64,000 nt of DNA, from assembly GCA_025617745.1 (NCBI GenBank), contig CM046853.1:3964873-4028872 (forward strand), read 5' to 3'. Source of the DNA: Heliocidaris erythrogramma (lineage: Eukaryota > Echinodermata > Echinoidea > Camarodonta > Echinometridae). The position numbers and the translations under genes are program-made. This document shows, piece by piece, positions 31,496 to 43,000 of the stretch (positions within the stretch are counted from its first letter, which is position 1; every line of letters begins with the position of its first letter). Below the pieces are notes generated by a model that searched no databases, had not been told where the DNA came from, and was given only the letters and a program-made list of their open reading frames with translations.

Positions 31496-32860
31496 TTATC
31501 GAAAGAAAGTGTAGTTAGTAAGCCAGGACATGTCTATGTTCATGCCTGGCTTCTTGAAGCTCTCATTTTTAACGATCATTTTGATTTCGTACAAATGTCG
31601 GTCTTCAAATGATACGAGCCTGTCTCTTAGAATGCAGCATTGTAGGTCGCTCACTGAGTGTGCAGCTGTATTGAAGTGTTCTGCCACAGGGTGATGGAGT
31701 TTGCGAGCAATGCTGCTCTTGTGGTTGTTAAATCTCTCCCTAAATCTGAGAGTTTCTCCTATGTACAGGGCATTCGGGCATTTGGCACATTTGATAGCAT
31801 ACACAGCATTCGTTACGTCACAGTTACAAGGAGTGGGTCTGATTGTGCATTTTTCAGAAAGCCTGATACTTTGATCAAGAATCATGTGCTTGCATATTTG
31901 ACACCTAGTTTTGCCGCATTGTTTGTTACCCTCTTGCCCAAAGCCGCTCAAACTGGTAGTCAGTAAACGACGGAGATTTTTGGGTTGTCTTTGCGCGTGC
32001 AGTGGTGGCAGAGCAAATTTAGGGGCCAGCTGAGGATCCTGTTGGAGAATGGGCCATTCACGGCGAATGTTCTTCGCGAGGGAGCTAACTTCTGGGTGAA
32101 AGGTAGTCACAAGTACTTTACGTTGTGATTTGCATTTTTCCTTGTGGTCACTCAAAAGACGCGCCCTGTCACGGTGTAATGCTTTGAGTCTGCCTGTTTC
32201 TACCAAGTCCACAGGGTATCCTGCTTCAACGAAATGACGCGCTAATTTAAGCGATTCTCGAGCGAACTCTTGTTCGTTAGAAATAATCCGTCTGTAACGT
32301 AACATCTGGCTGTATACTATCGATGTCTTTATGTGCTTAGGATGAAAACTACTGTACTGGAGGTAGGAGAAGCTGTCAGTGGGTTTGTGGTACACTGTAG
32401 TAGAAAGCATGCCTTCCTTGTTGGTGATAGTGACGTCAAGAAAATTAATCCTTTCTTTTGATTTTTCGATTGTGAATTTGATACTGGAATGTTGAGTATT
32501 AAAGCGATCGAAAAAAGAATCAAGTTCGAGTTCACTGTGTGGCCAAATCATAAATATGTCATCAATATATCTGACATACATGCTTGGTTTCATTTGACAT
32601 TTTGCAAGAAAATCTTCTTCAAGCATGGCCATGAATATGCAGGCATATGATGGTGCAAATTTGGTACCCATTGCAGTACCTTGTTTCTGCAGGAAGAATT
32701 TTCCATCGAACACAAAATAATTGTGCTTAAGTACAAATTCAGCCAAACTAGTAAGATCATCGATAGGAGTGTCCTTAGGTGCATGCTTAGTAAGGAAGCT
32801 TCTCATGCTTTCTATACCATCCCAATGGGGGATGTTAGTGTACAGACTAGTTACATCCAT
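31496..32860 (-). pseudogene. Inverted partial PLE copy (RT core to GIY-YIG)
   Basis: A 454-codon open frame starts at the MDVTSLYTN position and is identical in protein sequence to the C-terminal half of the right copy, including YIDDI and the GIY-YIG motifs. It lacks the N-terminal RT fingers and has no start of its own. The copy is open yet 5'-truncated. Confidence 0.88.
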
Positions 32861-32872
32861 AGAATTACATCC

Positions 32873-35680
32873 ATGGAATTACTACATGCAGACTGTCTCC
32901 ACGCAAGACGACAAAGTGAGAAAATTATCTTGAAATTGGCTCAAACTCGTTCAGACATTTTCTTCCTATCAAGAACCAAAGCACTGCGCCTCATACCTGA
33001 AGGACTACGACTGAAGAATCCTTTGAAATCAACTCATCATTCATTTCGCAGTGAGAATATCGTCCGTAGAGCATCAGCTTTATTACGAAACGCGGCATTG
33101 AAAGATGCGTACACCCGGCAAAATAACCTCACCAAGAGACTAGAAGAGAACAAAACACTTGTCGTAGAGAAGATTAGATTTCATCATAACAACGATCAAG
33201 AATTAATAAGGAGTACTTTCCTTATGCTAGACAGATGCCACGACAAACATCTCCATCAGTGCATGTCTCGTAAACGAAGAAAACTCGACAAGCTTAAGCA
33301 GAAGTCTCCATTCTACAATTCACCAGGTCCTAAACCTAATGAGGAGAATAATGGCTGCAATAACCGGAAAACGGTCATCAATCTCTCAGACTACACCTTA
33401 ACGGAATGTGAGAAGAGCCTACTGGACAAAGGTCTATCATTTTGTCCATCGCAAAACTTAGATAAGGTAGAAATCTGTGCGGATGTTCATCACTTCACTC
33501 AAAAAGTTCGGCGAACGGAGAGTTACACCAATGACATCGCGGACGATAAGGAGAGCAATATCGGCGGTCCAGCTGAGGAACCAACGGACAAGGCTACACG
33601 TCGCGTACCAGCAAAGAAGGGCAAACCAACCAAGCGTTGCGCCACGATACCATCTGGTAGGAACCCCTTTATTGACGCCTTTGTCAACAACGTAGAGAGT
33701 CATCTCGACAAACTACTCAAATCTGCCAAGGAACCCACACCATCGAACATCTCTAAAGGACAACGAGCAGCTATTCGTAGTCTACAGGAGAACGGCGACA
33801 TCATCATCAAACCAGCCGATAAAGGTGGAGCGGCAACTGTGCAAAACATCGATGACTACAAGGCTGAAGCTGCGAGGCAACTTTCTGATTCTAAATTCTA
33901 CACTCCCTTAGACGAGGATCCAACTGGTGTCTTCTCCCAAGAAGCCAAGACTTCGTGTGACTCACTAAAGAACACTAACTCACTTGATGCTAAGTTGTTG
34001 ATACCATCTAAGCCTAAAATCAGTAAGTTGTACCTTCTTCCTAAGATTCATAAGTTACCTTCCTTAGTGGCCAGCAAGACTGGAATAAAATCTGACAACA
34101 GTGAAGAAATAATCTCTCTTACCAAAGAACACAGAATCATCCCTCCGGGTCGACCGATTGTTTCTAGCATAGGCTCACTTACAGAACCTATGTCAGCGTA
34201 CATTGATAGCTATCTAAAACCAGTATTGGTACACATTGAGAGTTATGTAAAAGACACCACAGATTTTCTCAATCTACTTCCTTCCACAATCCATCCTAAC
34301 AGCTTGCTGGTCACTATGGATGTAACTAGTCTGTACACTAACATCCCCCATTGGGATGGTATAGAAAGCATGAGAAGCTTCCTTACTAAGCATGCACCTA
34401 AGGACACTCCTATCGATGATCTTACTAGTTTGGCTGAATTTGTACTTAAGCACAATTATTTTGTGTTCGATGGAAAATTCTTCCTGCAGAAACAAGGTAC
34501 TGCAATGGGTACCAAATTTGCACCATCATATGCCTGCATATTCATGGCCATGCTTGAAGAAGATTTTCTTGCAAAATGTCAAATGAAACCAAGCATGTAT
34601 GTCAGATATATTGATGACATATTTATGATTTGGCCACACAGTGAACTCGAACTTGATTCTTTTTTCGATCGCTTTAATACTCAACATTCCAGTATCAAAT
34701 TCACAATCGAAAAATCAAAAGAAAGGATTAATTTTCTTGACGTCACTATCACCAACAAGGAAGGCATGCTTTCTACTACAGTGTACCACAAACCCACTGA
34801 CAGCTTCTCCTACCTCCAGTACAGTAGTTTTCATCCTAAGCACATAAAGACATCGATAGTATACAGCCAGATGTTACGTTACAGACGGATTATTTCTAAC
34901 GAACAAGAGTTCGCTCGAGAATCGCTTAAATTAGCGCGTCATTTCGTTGAAGCAGGATACCCTGTGGACTTGGTAGAAACAGGCAGACTCAAAGCATTAC
35001 ACCGTGACAGGGCGCGTCTTTTGAGTGACCACAAGGAAAAATGCAAATCACAACGTAAAGTACTTGTGACTACCTTTCACCCAGAAGTTAGCTCCCTCGC
35101 GAAGAACATTCGCCGTGAATGGCCCATTCTCCAACAGGATCCTCAGCTGGCCCCTAAATTTGCTCTGCCACCACTGCACGCGCAAAGACAACCCAAAAAT
35201 CTCCGTCGTTTACTGACTACCAGTTTGAGCGGCTTTGGGCAAGAGGGTAACAAACAATGCGGCAAAACTAGGTGTCAAATATGCAAGCACATGATTCTTG
35301 ATCAAAGTATCAGGCTTTCTGAAAAATGCACAATCAGACCCACTCCTTGTAACTGTGACGTAACGAATGCTGTGTATGCTATCAAATGTGCCAAATGCCC
35401 GAATGCCCTGTACATAGGAGAAACTCTCAGATTTAGGGAGAGATTTAACAACCACAAGAGCAGCATTGCTCGCAAACTCCATCACCCTGTGGCAGAACAC
35501 TTCAATACAGCTGCACACTCAGTGAGCGACCTACAATGCTGCATTCTAAGAGACAGGCTCGTATCATTTGAAGACCGACATTTGTACGAAATCAAAATGA
35601 TCGTTAAAAATGAGAGCTTCAAGAAGCCAGGCATGAACATAGACATGTCCTGGCTTACTAACTACACTTTCTTTCGATAA
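32873..35680 (+). CDS. PLE reverse transcriptase with GIY-YIG endonuclease (~935 aa)
   Basis: The open frame technically begins upstream at 32681, but its first ~60 codons are antisense of the left arm. The likely start is the ATG at 32873 (CCATGG context, M-E-L-L-H). The N-terminal ~330 residues are basic. RT motifs follow: IIKPADKGGA, LYLLPKIHK, IIPPGRPIVS, TMDVTSLYTNIP, QGTAMGTKFAPSYA and the catalytic YIDDI at residue ~578. A Cys linker, CGKTRCQICKH, lies near ~795. The endonuclease motif pair VYAIKC and LYIGET lies at ~833-850. The protein nicks a target and primes cDNA from it. No stop or frameshift is seen, so it could be active. Confidence 0.9.
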   Translation: MELLHADCLHARRQSEKIILKLAQTRSDIFFLSRTKALRLIPEGLRLKNPLKSTHHSFRSENIVRRASALLRNAALKDAYTRQNNLTKRLEENKTLVVEKIRFHHNNDQELIRSTFLMLDRCHDKHLHQCMSRKRRKLDKLKQKSPFYNSPGPKPNEENNGCNNRKTVINLSDYTLTECEKSLLDKGLSFCPSQNLDKVEICADVHHFTQKVRRTESYTNDIADDKESNIGGPAEEPTDKATRRVPAKKGKPTKRCATIPSGRNPFIDAFVNNVESHLDKLLKSAKEPTPSNISKGQRAAIRSLQENGDIIIKPADKGGAATVQNIDDYKAEAARQLSDSKFYTPLDEDPTGVFSQEAKTSCDSLKNTNSLDAKLLIPSKPKISKLYLLPKIHKLPSLVASKTGIKSDNSEEIISLTKEHRIIPPGRPIVSSIGSLTEPMSAYIDSYLKPVLVHIESYVKDTTDFLNLLPSTIHPNSLLVTMDVTSLYTNIPHWDGIESMRSFLTKHAPKDTPIDDLTSLAEFVLKHNYFVFDGKFFLQKQGTAMGTKFAPSYACIFMAMLEEDFLAKCQMKPSMYVRYIDDIFMIWPHSELELDSFFDRFNTQHSSIKFTIEKSKERINFLDVTITNKEGMLSTTVYHKPTDSFSYLQYSSFHPKHIKTSIVYSQMLRYRRIISNEQEFARESLKLARHFVEAGYPVDLVETGRLKALHRDRARLLSDHKEKCKSQRKVLVTTFHPEVSSLAKNIRREWPILQQDPQLAPKFALPPLHAQRQPKNLRRLLTTSLSGFGQEGNKQCGKTRCQICKHMILDQSIRLSEKCTIRPTPCNCDVTNAVYAIKCAKCPNALYIGETLRFRERFNNHKSSIARKLHHPVAEHFNTAAHSVSDLQCCILRDRLVSFEDRHLYEIKMIVKNESFKKPGMNIDMSWLTNYTFFR

Positions 35681-35994
35681 TACTACTCGTATTCTATTAG
35701 GCACCTACTCAAACACCACTGTTACTTTTCTTTTATGACGTATTATTTTCTTTATGACGTTTTAGTAATTTCTCGCTCACTCCTCATGCGCCTTGCGTCT
35801 ATAAGCGCACCTTTTATTATTATACGCTTTGGGTCCTAATTTACCTGTCTGTATTTCTATTGTGACGTCTTCGTGACGTTTTTATGTTTTTGAGCTGTAA
35901 AGCGTTTCCAGGACGATGCGCCCGGTTATTTATAAACTAATCGCGCATTGTCTTGGAAACGCTACATGGATAAGTTTTCGAAATTTTGTCATTA

Positions 35995-36038
35995 TTCACT
36001 TGACAAAGACGGTGAGAGGATCGTCGAAAATTCGTGAG
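35995..36038 (+). ncRNA. Hammerhead-like fold in PLE 1 3' UTR (right arm), probably degenerate
   Basis: Stem I TTCAC/GTGAG, a TTGACAAA segment in the place of CUGAUGA, stem II GACG/CGTC, then GAAA. A short self-complementary AATT follows, with TTC before the stem I 3' strand. PLEs are known to carry type I hammerheads with minimal stem III. The core differs from consensus at several positions, so self-cleavage is doubtful. Confidence 0.45.
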
Positions 36039-36245
36039 AAAATAAAATAGTTGGAGAAAAAAGCATGAAATGTCTACTGGTCTTTTTCTTTTATATATAT
36101 ATATATATATATATAATAAATAATAATTGTCCTGTGTCGGATGATGAAATCAATGATGTAGGAAACAGCCGCTAAGAGAATGATCTCTTTCATTATTTTC
36201 TTAACGGTTGTTTCATTCATCATTGACTATTGTATATATATATAT

Positions 36246-36852
36246 ATATAAAAAAAAGTCTGCCAGCCTTATATGAATATCTGCTGTACTTTACTTTTTT
36301 TACTATAAATTTCTGAAGTCCCCTTTTATTGCACTCACACTTTTCAGATGTACCCTAAGTTTGGATATGTGTAGCCTGACTTCCAAGAATGAAAAAATAA
36401 AAGTGAATTTTTAGTTGTTGAATCTTATTTTGTAACATATTTTTAATCTTTATTTTTAAAATAAAATATTTAATTAAAAAAGCTGGAGGACAAAAAATGG
36501 CGGTCTATATATTTCAAATTTAATCACAGTATTTTTGCGCGTATTGACGCCATGATTACGCCTTGAAGTACACAAGCGCCACCGTGTCGCTGGACGCGCC
36601 GCATGTACCGTACTATACAGCGACTAGTTGGATGGATTAGTATCGTATCGCTGACACTTACTTAATTGCATGTACGGTACATGTGTATGTATAGTGCATG
36701 CATATAATATAATTATAGCAATGCAAAATTCACTGACTCAAGACTCTGCATCTGAACGAAGCATTAACGTCAAAAATGCCTCAACGAGCCTTGAAAACTG
36801 AGAACTGACATGTCACTAGCCCCAGCCAGAACCAGCAAATAAAGACGCAACC
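36246..36852. other. DDX20 upstream region and 5' UTR
   Basis: No exon is seen apart from the likely 5' UTR just before the ATG at 36853. The sequence before about 36500 is AT-rich, and GC content rises around 36540-36640. I see no TATA box or other defined promoter element. Confidence 0.4.
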
Positions 36853-37057
36853 ATGGCAGCTGCAAGCCCATTGAGAACGGCTCATGCAATCAATGAAAGG
36901 GAACGGACCAGTGATGTTTTGACTGAAGAGAACAGTAATGTTGACTTCGCTTCCATGTTCCTTTCTGAACCAGTGACAGTCGGCTTGCAGAAAGTTGGTT
37001 TTGAGAAACCTTCACCCATTCAGTTAAAGGCAATACCACTTGGAAGATGCGGTTTAG
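36853..37057 (+). CDS. DDX20: DDX20 exon 1 (start, Q motif)
   Basis: ATG in CCATGG context. It encodes a short N-terminus, then [20 protein letters not shown], and exits in phase 1 at TTTAG|GTGAG. Confidence 0.95.
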
Positions 37058-40000
37058 GTGAGATGTAATTCACTGGGTTCCGGTTGCGAGGAGTGGGGTA
37101 ACTCCAGGGCCAGGGAGCTCCCTGGACTAGCCCCGGGACGCTGCCACGAAGTGGCAGCGTCCTGAGTGAAACCAGTATGGCTAGCGTGCCCAAGTCTGCG
37201 CAGTGCCCATGTCTGCGCACACGCGTAACTGCGCGATTCTAATAAAACAAAACACGCAACGATCACAAACTTTTCATCATTATCATAGCGATAGGTATTC
37301 ATGCAAAAAACGAGTCAAAATGATGAAAAAAACGGTCTTATTTCAGACATTTTATTCACAAGCCTCAAAATGTAGTTTCTTTCACGTCAAAACTCCCGAA
37401 CTGCGTGTAAAATGAATGAGTGCGCAGACATGGGCACCATTGTTTTTTCACTGTTGAAATGACACGGCCACCGTTTCTTGTGAAAATGGCATTGTTCTTG
37501 CTCTAATTTTGATGAGATTTTTTTCAAACTTACTCTTTAGAATATCAGGAATAATATAAAATAAAGCTTTAGAGGAATATTAAAGAAATTCTTGTTCATT
37601 TTCAGGTCAAAACCTTAGGTGCGCAGACATAGGGCTCCCCATCATACGATTCGGTGGGTCTCACAATCTACCAATGTTCAAATGACCATTTAAAAAATGG
37701 CCATGTAATTATTATTTTTTAATTAAAGTATCATATATACGATGCCACTTACCTAAACAGACTTTACGCAAATCAGCTATTCCTAAAAAATGTGTAGAGT
37801 CGATGAATGTCACGTTTACAGTGGGTATATGAATATTCATTATTCCATTCCAACTATGCCGTCATTGTAATAAACATTCATAGGCGCATGCGCAAGTGCC
37901 TATTTTCAATTTGGCTTTAACAACATGGCGAATGGGACTGGTTTCGAAAATTGAGAGTAAAAAGTGACATTCATCGATTCTACACATTTTTAAGGAAAAG
38001 CTGATTTGCGTAAAGTCTGTTTAGGTAAGTGGCATCGTATATATGATACTTTAATTAAAAAATAATAATTACATGGCCATTTTTTAAATGGTCATTTGAA
38101 CATTGGTAGATTGTGAGACCCACCGAATCGTACTGGTTTCACTCAGGACGCTGCCACTTCGTGGCAGCGTCCCGGGGCTAGGGTTGGGGGTAGAGGTACA
38201 CAGGGCGAGGGAGAGGGTGTGGTCATGGTGGTGGTGGTTGCAGCCATTACATCAGTCATCTCTCCACCTTTTTGATTTAAACAATAGTTGGAGAGAAGAT
38301 GATGGATGGGAGTTTAATAGAAAGGTTTTAAAAGTTTTAAATATATCCTTTTGACGATCATCCTTTTCTCTTAAGCCAGGTCTTTATTTTAATGGGGAAG
38401 TCCACTCTGAGTTGGAGAAAAAAAATTGAAATAAAAAGATCAGTGAAGCTGAAGCCCTGAAGGTTTGAGCTTCCCCTAAGGATGATACCAATTTTGCTTA
38501 CAATCGTGTTACAGGGAGGATCTAAATTAATATGGATGGGGTACTTATTATACCAGTCAAGGGGGGGGGGGGTGCCCCAATTTATAATTACATGTAGCTA
38601 GGAATCATTCTTAGGGAAAGGAGATCTCAAGTTGTTCAATTAAAGTGGATCATTGTTTTCAAGGGGTCTGATGTGGGGAGGGGGGGGGGGGGGGGGGGTG
38701 GGGCGGCTAGCCAGGACTAGCTTCCCGAGTAAAAAAAAAAAAAAAATGGGCTATACGCCTTTTACATCACAAAGTTAGTTGTTTTATTCCGCCAATCTAA
38801 TGCCGCACAGTTACCAGATTGACAGGTTCTTCACCACTGCATCTCCTCCTAGGGAAACTTTTGGATTGTTTGTGTTCAAATTATTTTCTATATTTTAGTG
38901 AAAAAAATACAAAGTATAGCATAAGAAATTTCCGATAACTCACCAGTGTTTGTGTATCCATGCCTCCTCTTGTCATGCAGATTTAAAATGGCGGCTGCGT
39001 GCGACGGCACGCACACCTTCGGTGATACAACCATAATCAAAAACTATACGACATGTGGTGCAATGGTGGAGATGTCTGACAAAATTTCTATTAATGCTAA
39101 ACAAAAAGTCAACGTAGATGGCACTAAGCCAGTTGAGACCTCAACGTTTAGCATTAATGGTATACACGTATGCAAGTCCTTTTCAAAAAGTTATTGGCAG
39201 ATTGGCGAGGGCACAACCATGAGCTGTGCCCCCTCCCTATTAAAACCCAATGTCCTGATATGTGAGGCATACATGTACATGTACCTTTAAGTCCTCAGAG
39301 TCGTGAAGATGAGGCAGAAGGTCGATAAGAATTTTAAAAATAAAAATTTTTAGATTGAATATAAATGAAATCCTTGTGCCAATACAAATCCCCTACTGAG
39401 TTGTATGCTTTGTTCATGTAATTTTGTTAGTGACCATAAATGAGGCTGAATTTTGCATAATTTTTTATTAAAACAATTAAAACAAGTTATAAAACATACA
39501 TGTAATAAACAGCTAGAAGGAAAGTTTGCCCCCTTTTTTCTCAATTTTTGTTTCCGTTGGCAAACACAAAGGCAAATTTATGAATTTATTTTTTTGCTGT
39601 TAATTACTCATTGGATCCTTTTGCATTATGACCAAACAGATGTGAAATAGTCCAAAGTTATTGTAATTGTTTGAGCAAATGTATCAGTCACCAACATGTA
39701 TTTTGTTTACTTTATTTGCCTGAATTTGCTTTCTTGTCCATTATTAAAATAGTTAAAATATATCTGATGTCAATGGATGTGATGGGGTTCATTTCCCTTT
39801 CCACAGTGAGGAGAATTTCAAATTAATAAACACAGAACTCGTGCCATGATTTTATTTCAGACTTGATTGTCCAAGCCAAGTCTGGAACAGGGAAGACGTG
39901 TGTGTTCAGTGTCATAGCCTTAGAGGGGATAGACCTCACCAATCCATCTACCCAGGTCCTGGTCCTAGCCCCTACAAGAGAGATTGCGGTCCAAATTCAA

Positions 40001-43000
40001 GACAATATTCGAGCCATAGGCTGTGAGATGGAGGGACTACGCTGTCATGTCTTTATTGGAGGCACTCTGTTTGGACCTGACAGACAGAAGTTGAAGAAGT
40101 GTCACATAGCTGTGGGTACTCCAGGTAAATATTGATAGTGACTCCTTGTATATCTATTTATTCAGTGAAGCCCATGATACTAGTTGCTAGGAAAGCAGCT
40201 ATATATATGCCTACTGCACTGCATTGACCAAAGGAAACAACTGACAAATCTTGTGAATGTCACATTTTTCTTTGTCTTTATCATTCATGGTACATGTACA
40301 TTATTTTTAAGGTGTTTTCCTATTACGTGTGCTAATGAGAGTTGCTTCCTTTTAAAAAACTTCTTCATACCCCCTTCTTCGGCCCTCCCCCCCTCCAGAA
40401 AAAACAACAACAAACTTTCAATAATAAAAAGTGAATACATGAATCCTGGTAGTTCAAATTATACCCCTTAAATAAGAAACTCTGTTAAAAATCATATCAC
40501 ATAATCTTTTGTTTAACTTCGCTATGTTGTTTGATGGAAAGTGGAAACTTTTCAGTATGTCAAGATATTAAGTTTCAATCTATGATGATGCTTTGGATAT
40601 AGATTTTCCCCTTTCTAGTTACAGGGAAATGAAAACACAAACTGTCATAACATGCATGAAAGTATATGAATCAATGCATATAACTGTTTTAAGTCTGAAA
40701 TTAATTCAGATTGTGGTACTATTGTACTAATGATATAAAAAATTCTTGTGCGATTATCTTTCAGGTCGGATAAAACAGCTTATTGAATATGAAGTTCTGA
40801 AGACGGGAACCATCAGGCTTTTTGTCTTAGATGAAGCAGACAAACTACTAGATGATACATTTCAGGAGCAAGTCAAGTGAGTCATCAGATTGGGAGGATG
40901 TCCCGTTAGTCACAAATTGATTTACAAAATGTTTTTATGTAGGAAAATATTTGAAATTATTCCCTGTAAATATTTAATAAATGAACATGAATGAATAACC
41001 AGGGTGCCAGCTTTTAGACTAACTGAGGCAGTGTTAGGTTTTTGGATAAATGTATGTTACTTTGATAGAGAATCTAATCTCTGATTAGTCCCTGAATGAG
41101 AGGATATTGTACTCCAATGTTTAGGGGTGAATTCAAAGTGCAGAATGCCATAAACCACCAGTCTTAAATTGTTGGGTTTTTTAAAAAATATATATACACA
41201 AATCAACTTAATCAAATTTTATTGATTACAGTGATGCATTTTTCACTGTTATGACATGCCATATAGAGGTATACTATGTGCAAAGCGAGAGGTACATTAC
41301 TCTTCACTCATGAAAGAAGCATAGCTGGGTCTAATTGTGCATGTTGTAGGAGTTTGATGAAAGTCATTACATAAAGCTTGAATAAAAATATTTGTCTTTT
41401 GTGAATCATAGTGCAATTTTTTTTTGTTGAATTACAGTTGGATTTACAATCATCTGTCAGATAACAAGCAAATGTTAGCACTCTCTGCAACCTATCCAGA
41501 GTACCTTGCCAAGCATCTCATCAAGTACATGAGAGAACCCATGTTTGTTCGACTCAATCCAAAAGATCTTGCACTACGAGGTAATTCATTCAGCTATTAG
41601 AGCATTGATGGATTCTAATGAATACTGAAATGCATGTAATAAAGCACTATATGGAGGAAGTAAGAAGGATTTTGTGCTGTAAGGTCACTTATTCTTTCCA
41701 GACTAGACTATTGTAATGGGCTTCTTTCCTCCATACCCAAATCTCATGTAAACCGTCTACAGCGTCTGCAGAATTGGGCTGTACATCTTGTTTTTGAGGT
41801 TGGCAGAAGTCATTCTTCCCAACCTTTACTCATTCCCTTCACTGGCTGCCCATTCAAAAACGTATCATCTTCACTTCACTACTAAATGCTTATTGTATTG
41901 TATTGCTTATTAGGTGGTCTGTCGAATATCGACAGATCACCTATTAGTTTTGTCAGAATTTTCTTCTTTATTTTTCTTTATTTATTCTTTTTATTACAAA
42001 TTTTTGTACCCACCAAATCTCAAAATCGGCCAGGTCAATATCATCGAGTTTCATGTCATGTATGAGGTCAATCATGGACATGATCCATTAACATTTTGGA
42101 GGTCATCAGGTCATCGTGACGTCATCAAGACGCCATTTTGTAAATTTACAAGATCGATTATATCTTCATAATCGATCTTCAAAAATCAACTATATTCACA
42201 TCACATGAACTTCCGATGACGGGTCATCAAATCATGTCCTCACAGGTCATCTAGAGGTCAGGACGTGCGCGTACGCGCGCGTCAAGATTTAAAAATGCTC
42301 AAAATCACATAGGATCAAGTCTGCACACGTTTCAGGTCATTTTGAGCATTTCAAAAATGTCCGTACGTAAGCGTCCGCGCACAAGTCGTAAATAACGTTA
42401 AAACGCTGTTTTTTCGATTGATTTGCAATCCTGACACTTTTCTTCATCATTTCCATCAACTTGGAATCAATTTCAATCAATAATAAGGTCGTACAGGCCC
42501 GTCAAACTTCAAAATCCGTGCGCGCGTCTATGGCGAAAATAACGTAAAAACGTGCAAAAACATGCCTCTACAAAATTAACTCTAGTTCTTTAAATAGTCC
42601 ACAAACCCCTCAATTTTTTTTCATCATCAGGTAGGGTATGAATCATAGATTTCATTTCATGTATCATTTGACCCTTATAAACATTATGACGTCATCAAAA
42701 TGGCGCCAGAATTCAAAATTTCCATTTTTCATGTTTTGACGTCATCACATTTATGCAAATTTGGCTCTAGATTCGTACTTATTGGTCGTTTTTCGCCCAG
42801 ATTTTAATATGTTGTAGCTGAGGCAATTTCCTAAGAAATAAGTCGTCAGCATTCTTCATTTTGATGACGTCATCACAGTGATATATTCAATTAAAGATGC
42901 CATGTCAGAATTTTCCCTATTTGCGTGTTATGTCTATGGAAGATGATTTTTTTTCGAATCATGAATCTACATGACATTGTTCCCTGAGCTGTATCTCAGT

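Larger units (their letters stand above)
32863..36085 (+). mobile_element. Penelope-like element 1 (PLE), right copy
   Basis: This is the single copy with the complete ORF, followed by a 3' UTR up to the TA microsatellite. The 5' end is lost at the palindrome junction (32862/32863). A small repeat, ACATCCAT(a/g)GAATTAC, sits on the junction. PLEs normally have a partial copy upstream in direct or inverted orientation. Here it is inverted (31083-32862). Confidence 0.88.
30940..36245. repeat. 5.3-kb near-perfect palindrome (two ~1.92-kb arms, 1.45-kb spacer)
   Basis: The left arm, about 30940-32862, is the inverse of the right arm, about 34314-36245. Over 454 codons the two arms encode the same peptide. 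The differences I see are in TA-repeat length and one T in a TTTT run beside it. The arms include the 3' half of a Penelope-like element, its 3' UTR, a TA microsatellite and the palindromic MITE beyond it. The spacer, 32863-34313, holds the 5' part of the PLE ORF, present only once. Confidence 0.88.

Noticed and set aside
32681-32872. N-terminal extension of the PLE ORF to 999 codons
   Set aside because: Those codons are the antisense of the reverse transcriptase in the left palindrome arm. The frame is open by chance.
38946-39290. 114-residue ORF in DDX20 intron 1
   Set aside because: No acceptor or donor, no recognisable family, and it spans an internal hairpin. Probably chance.
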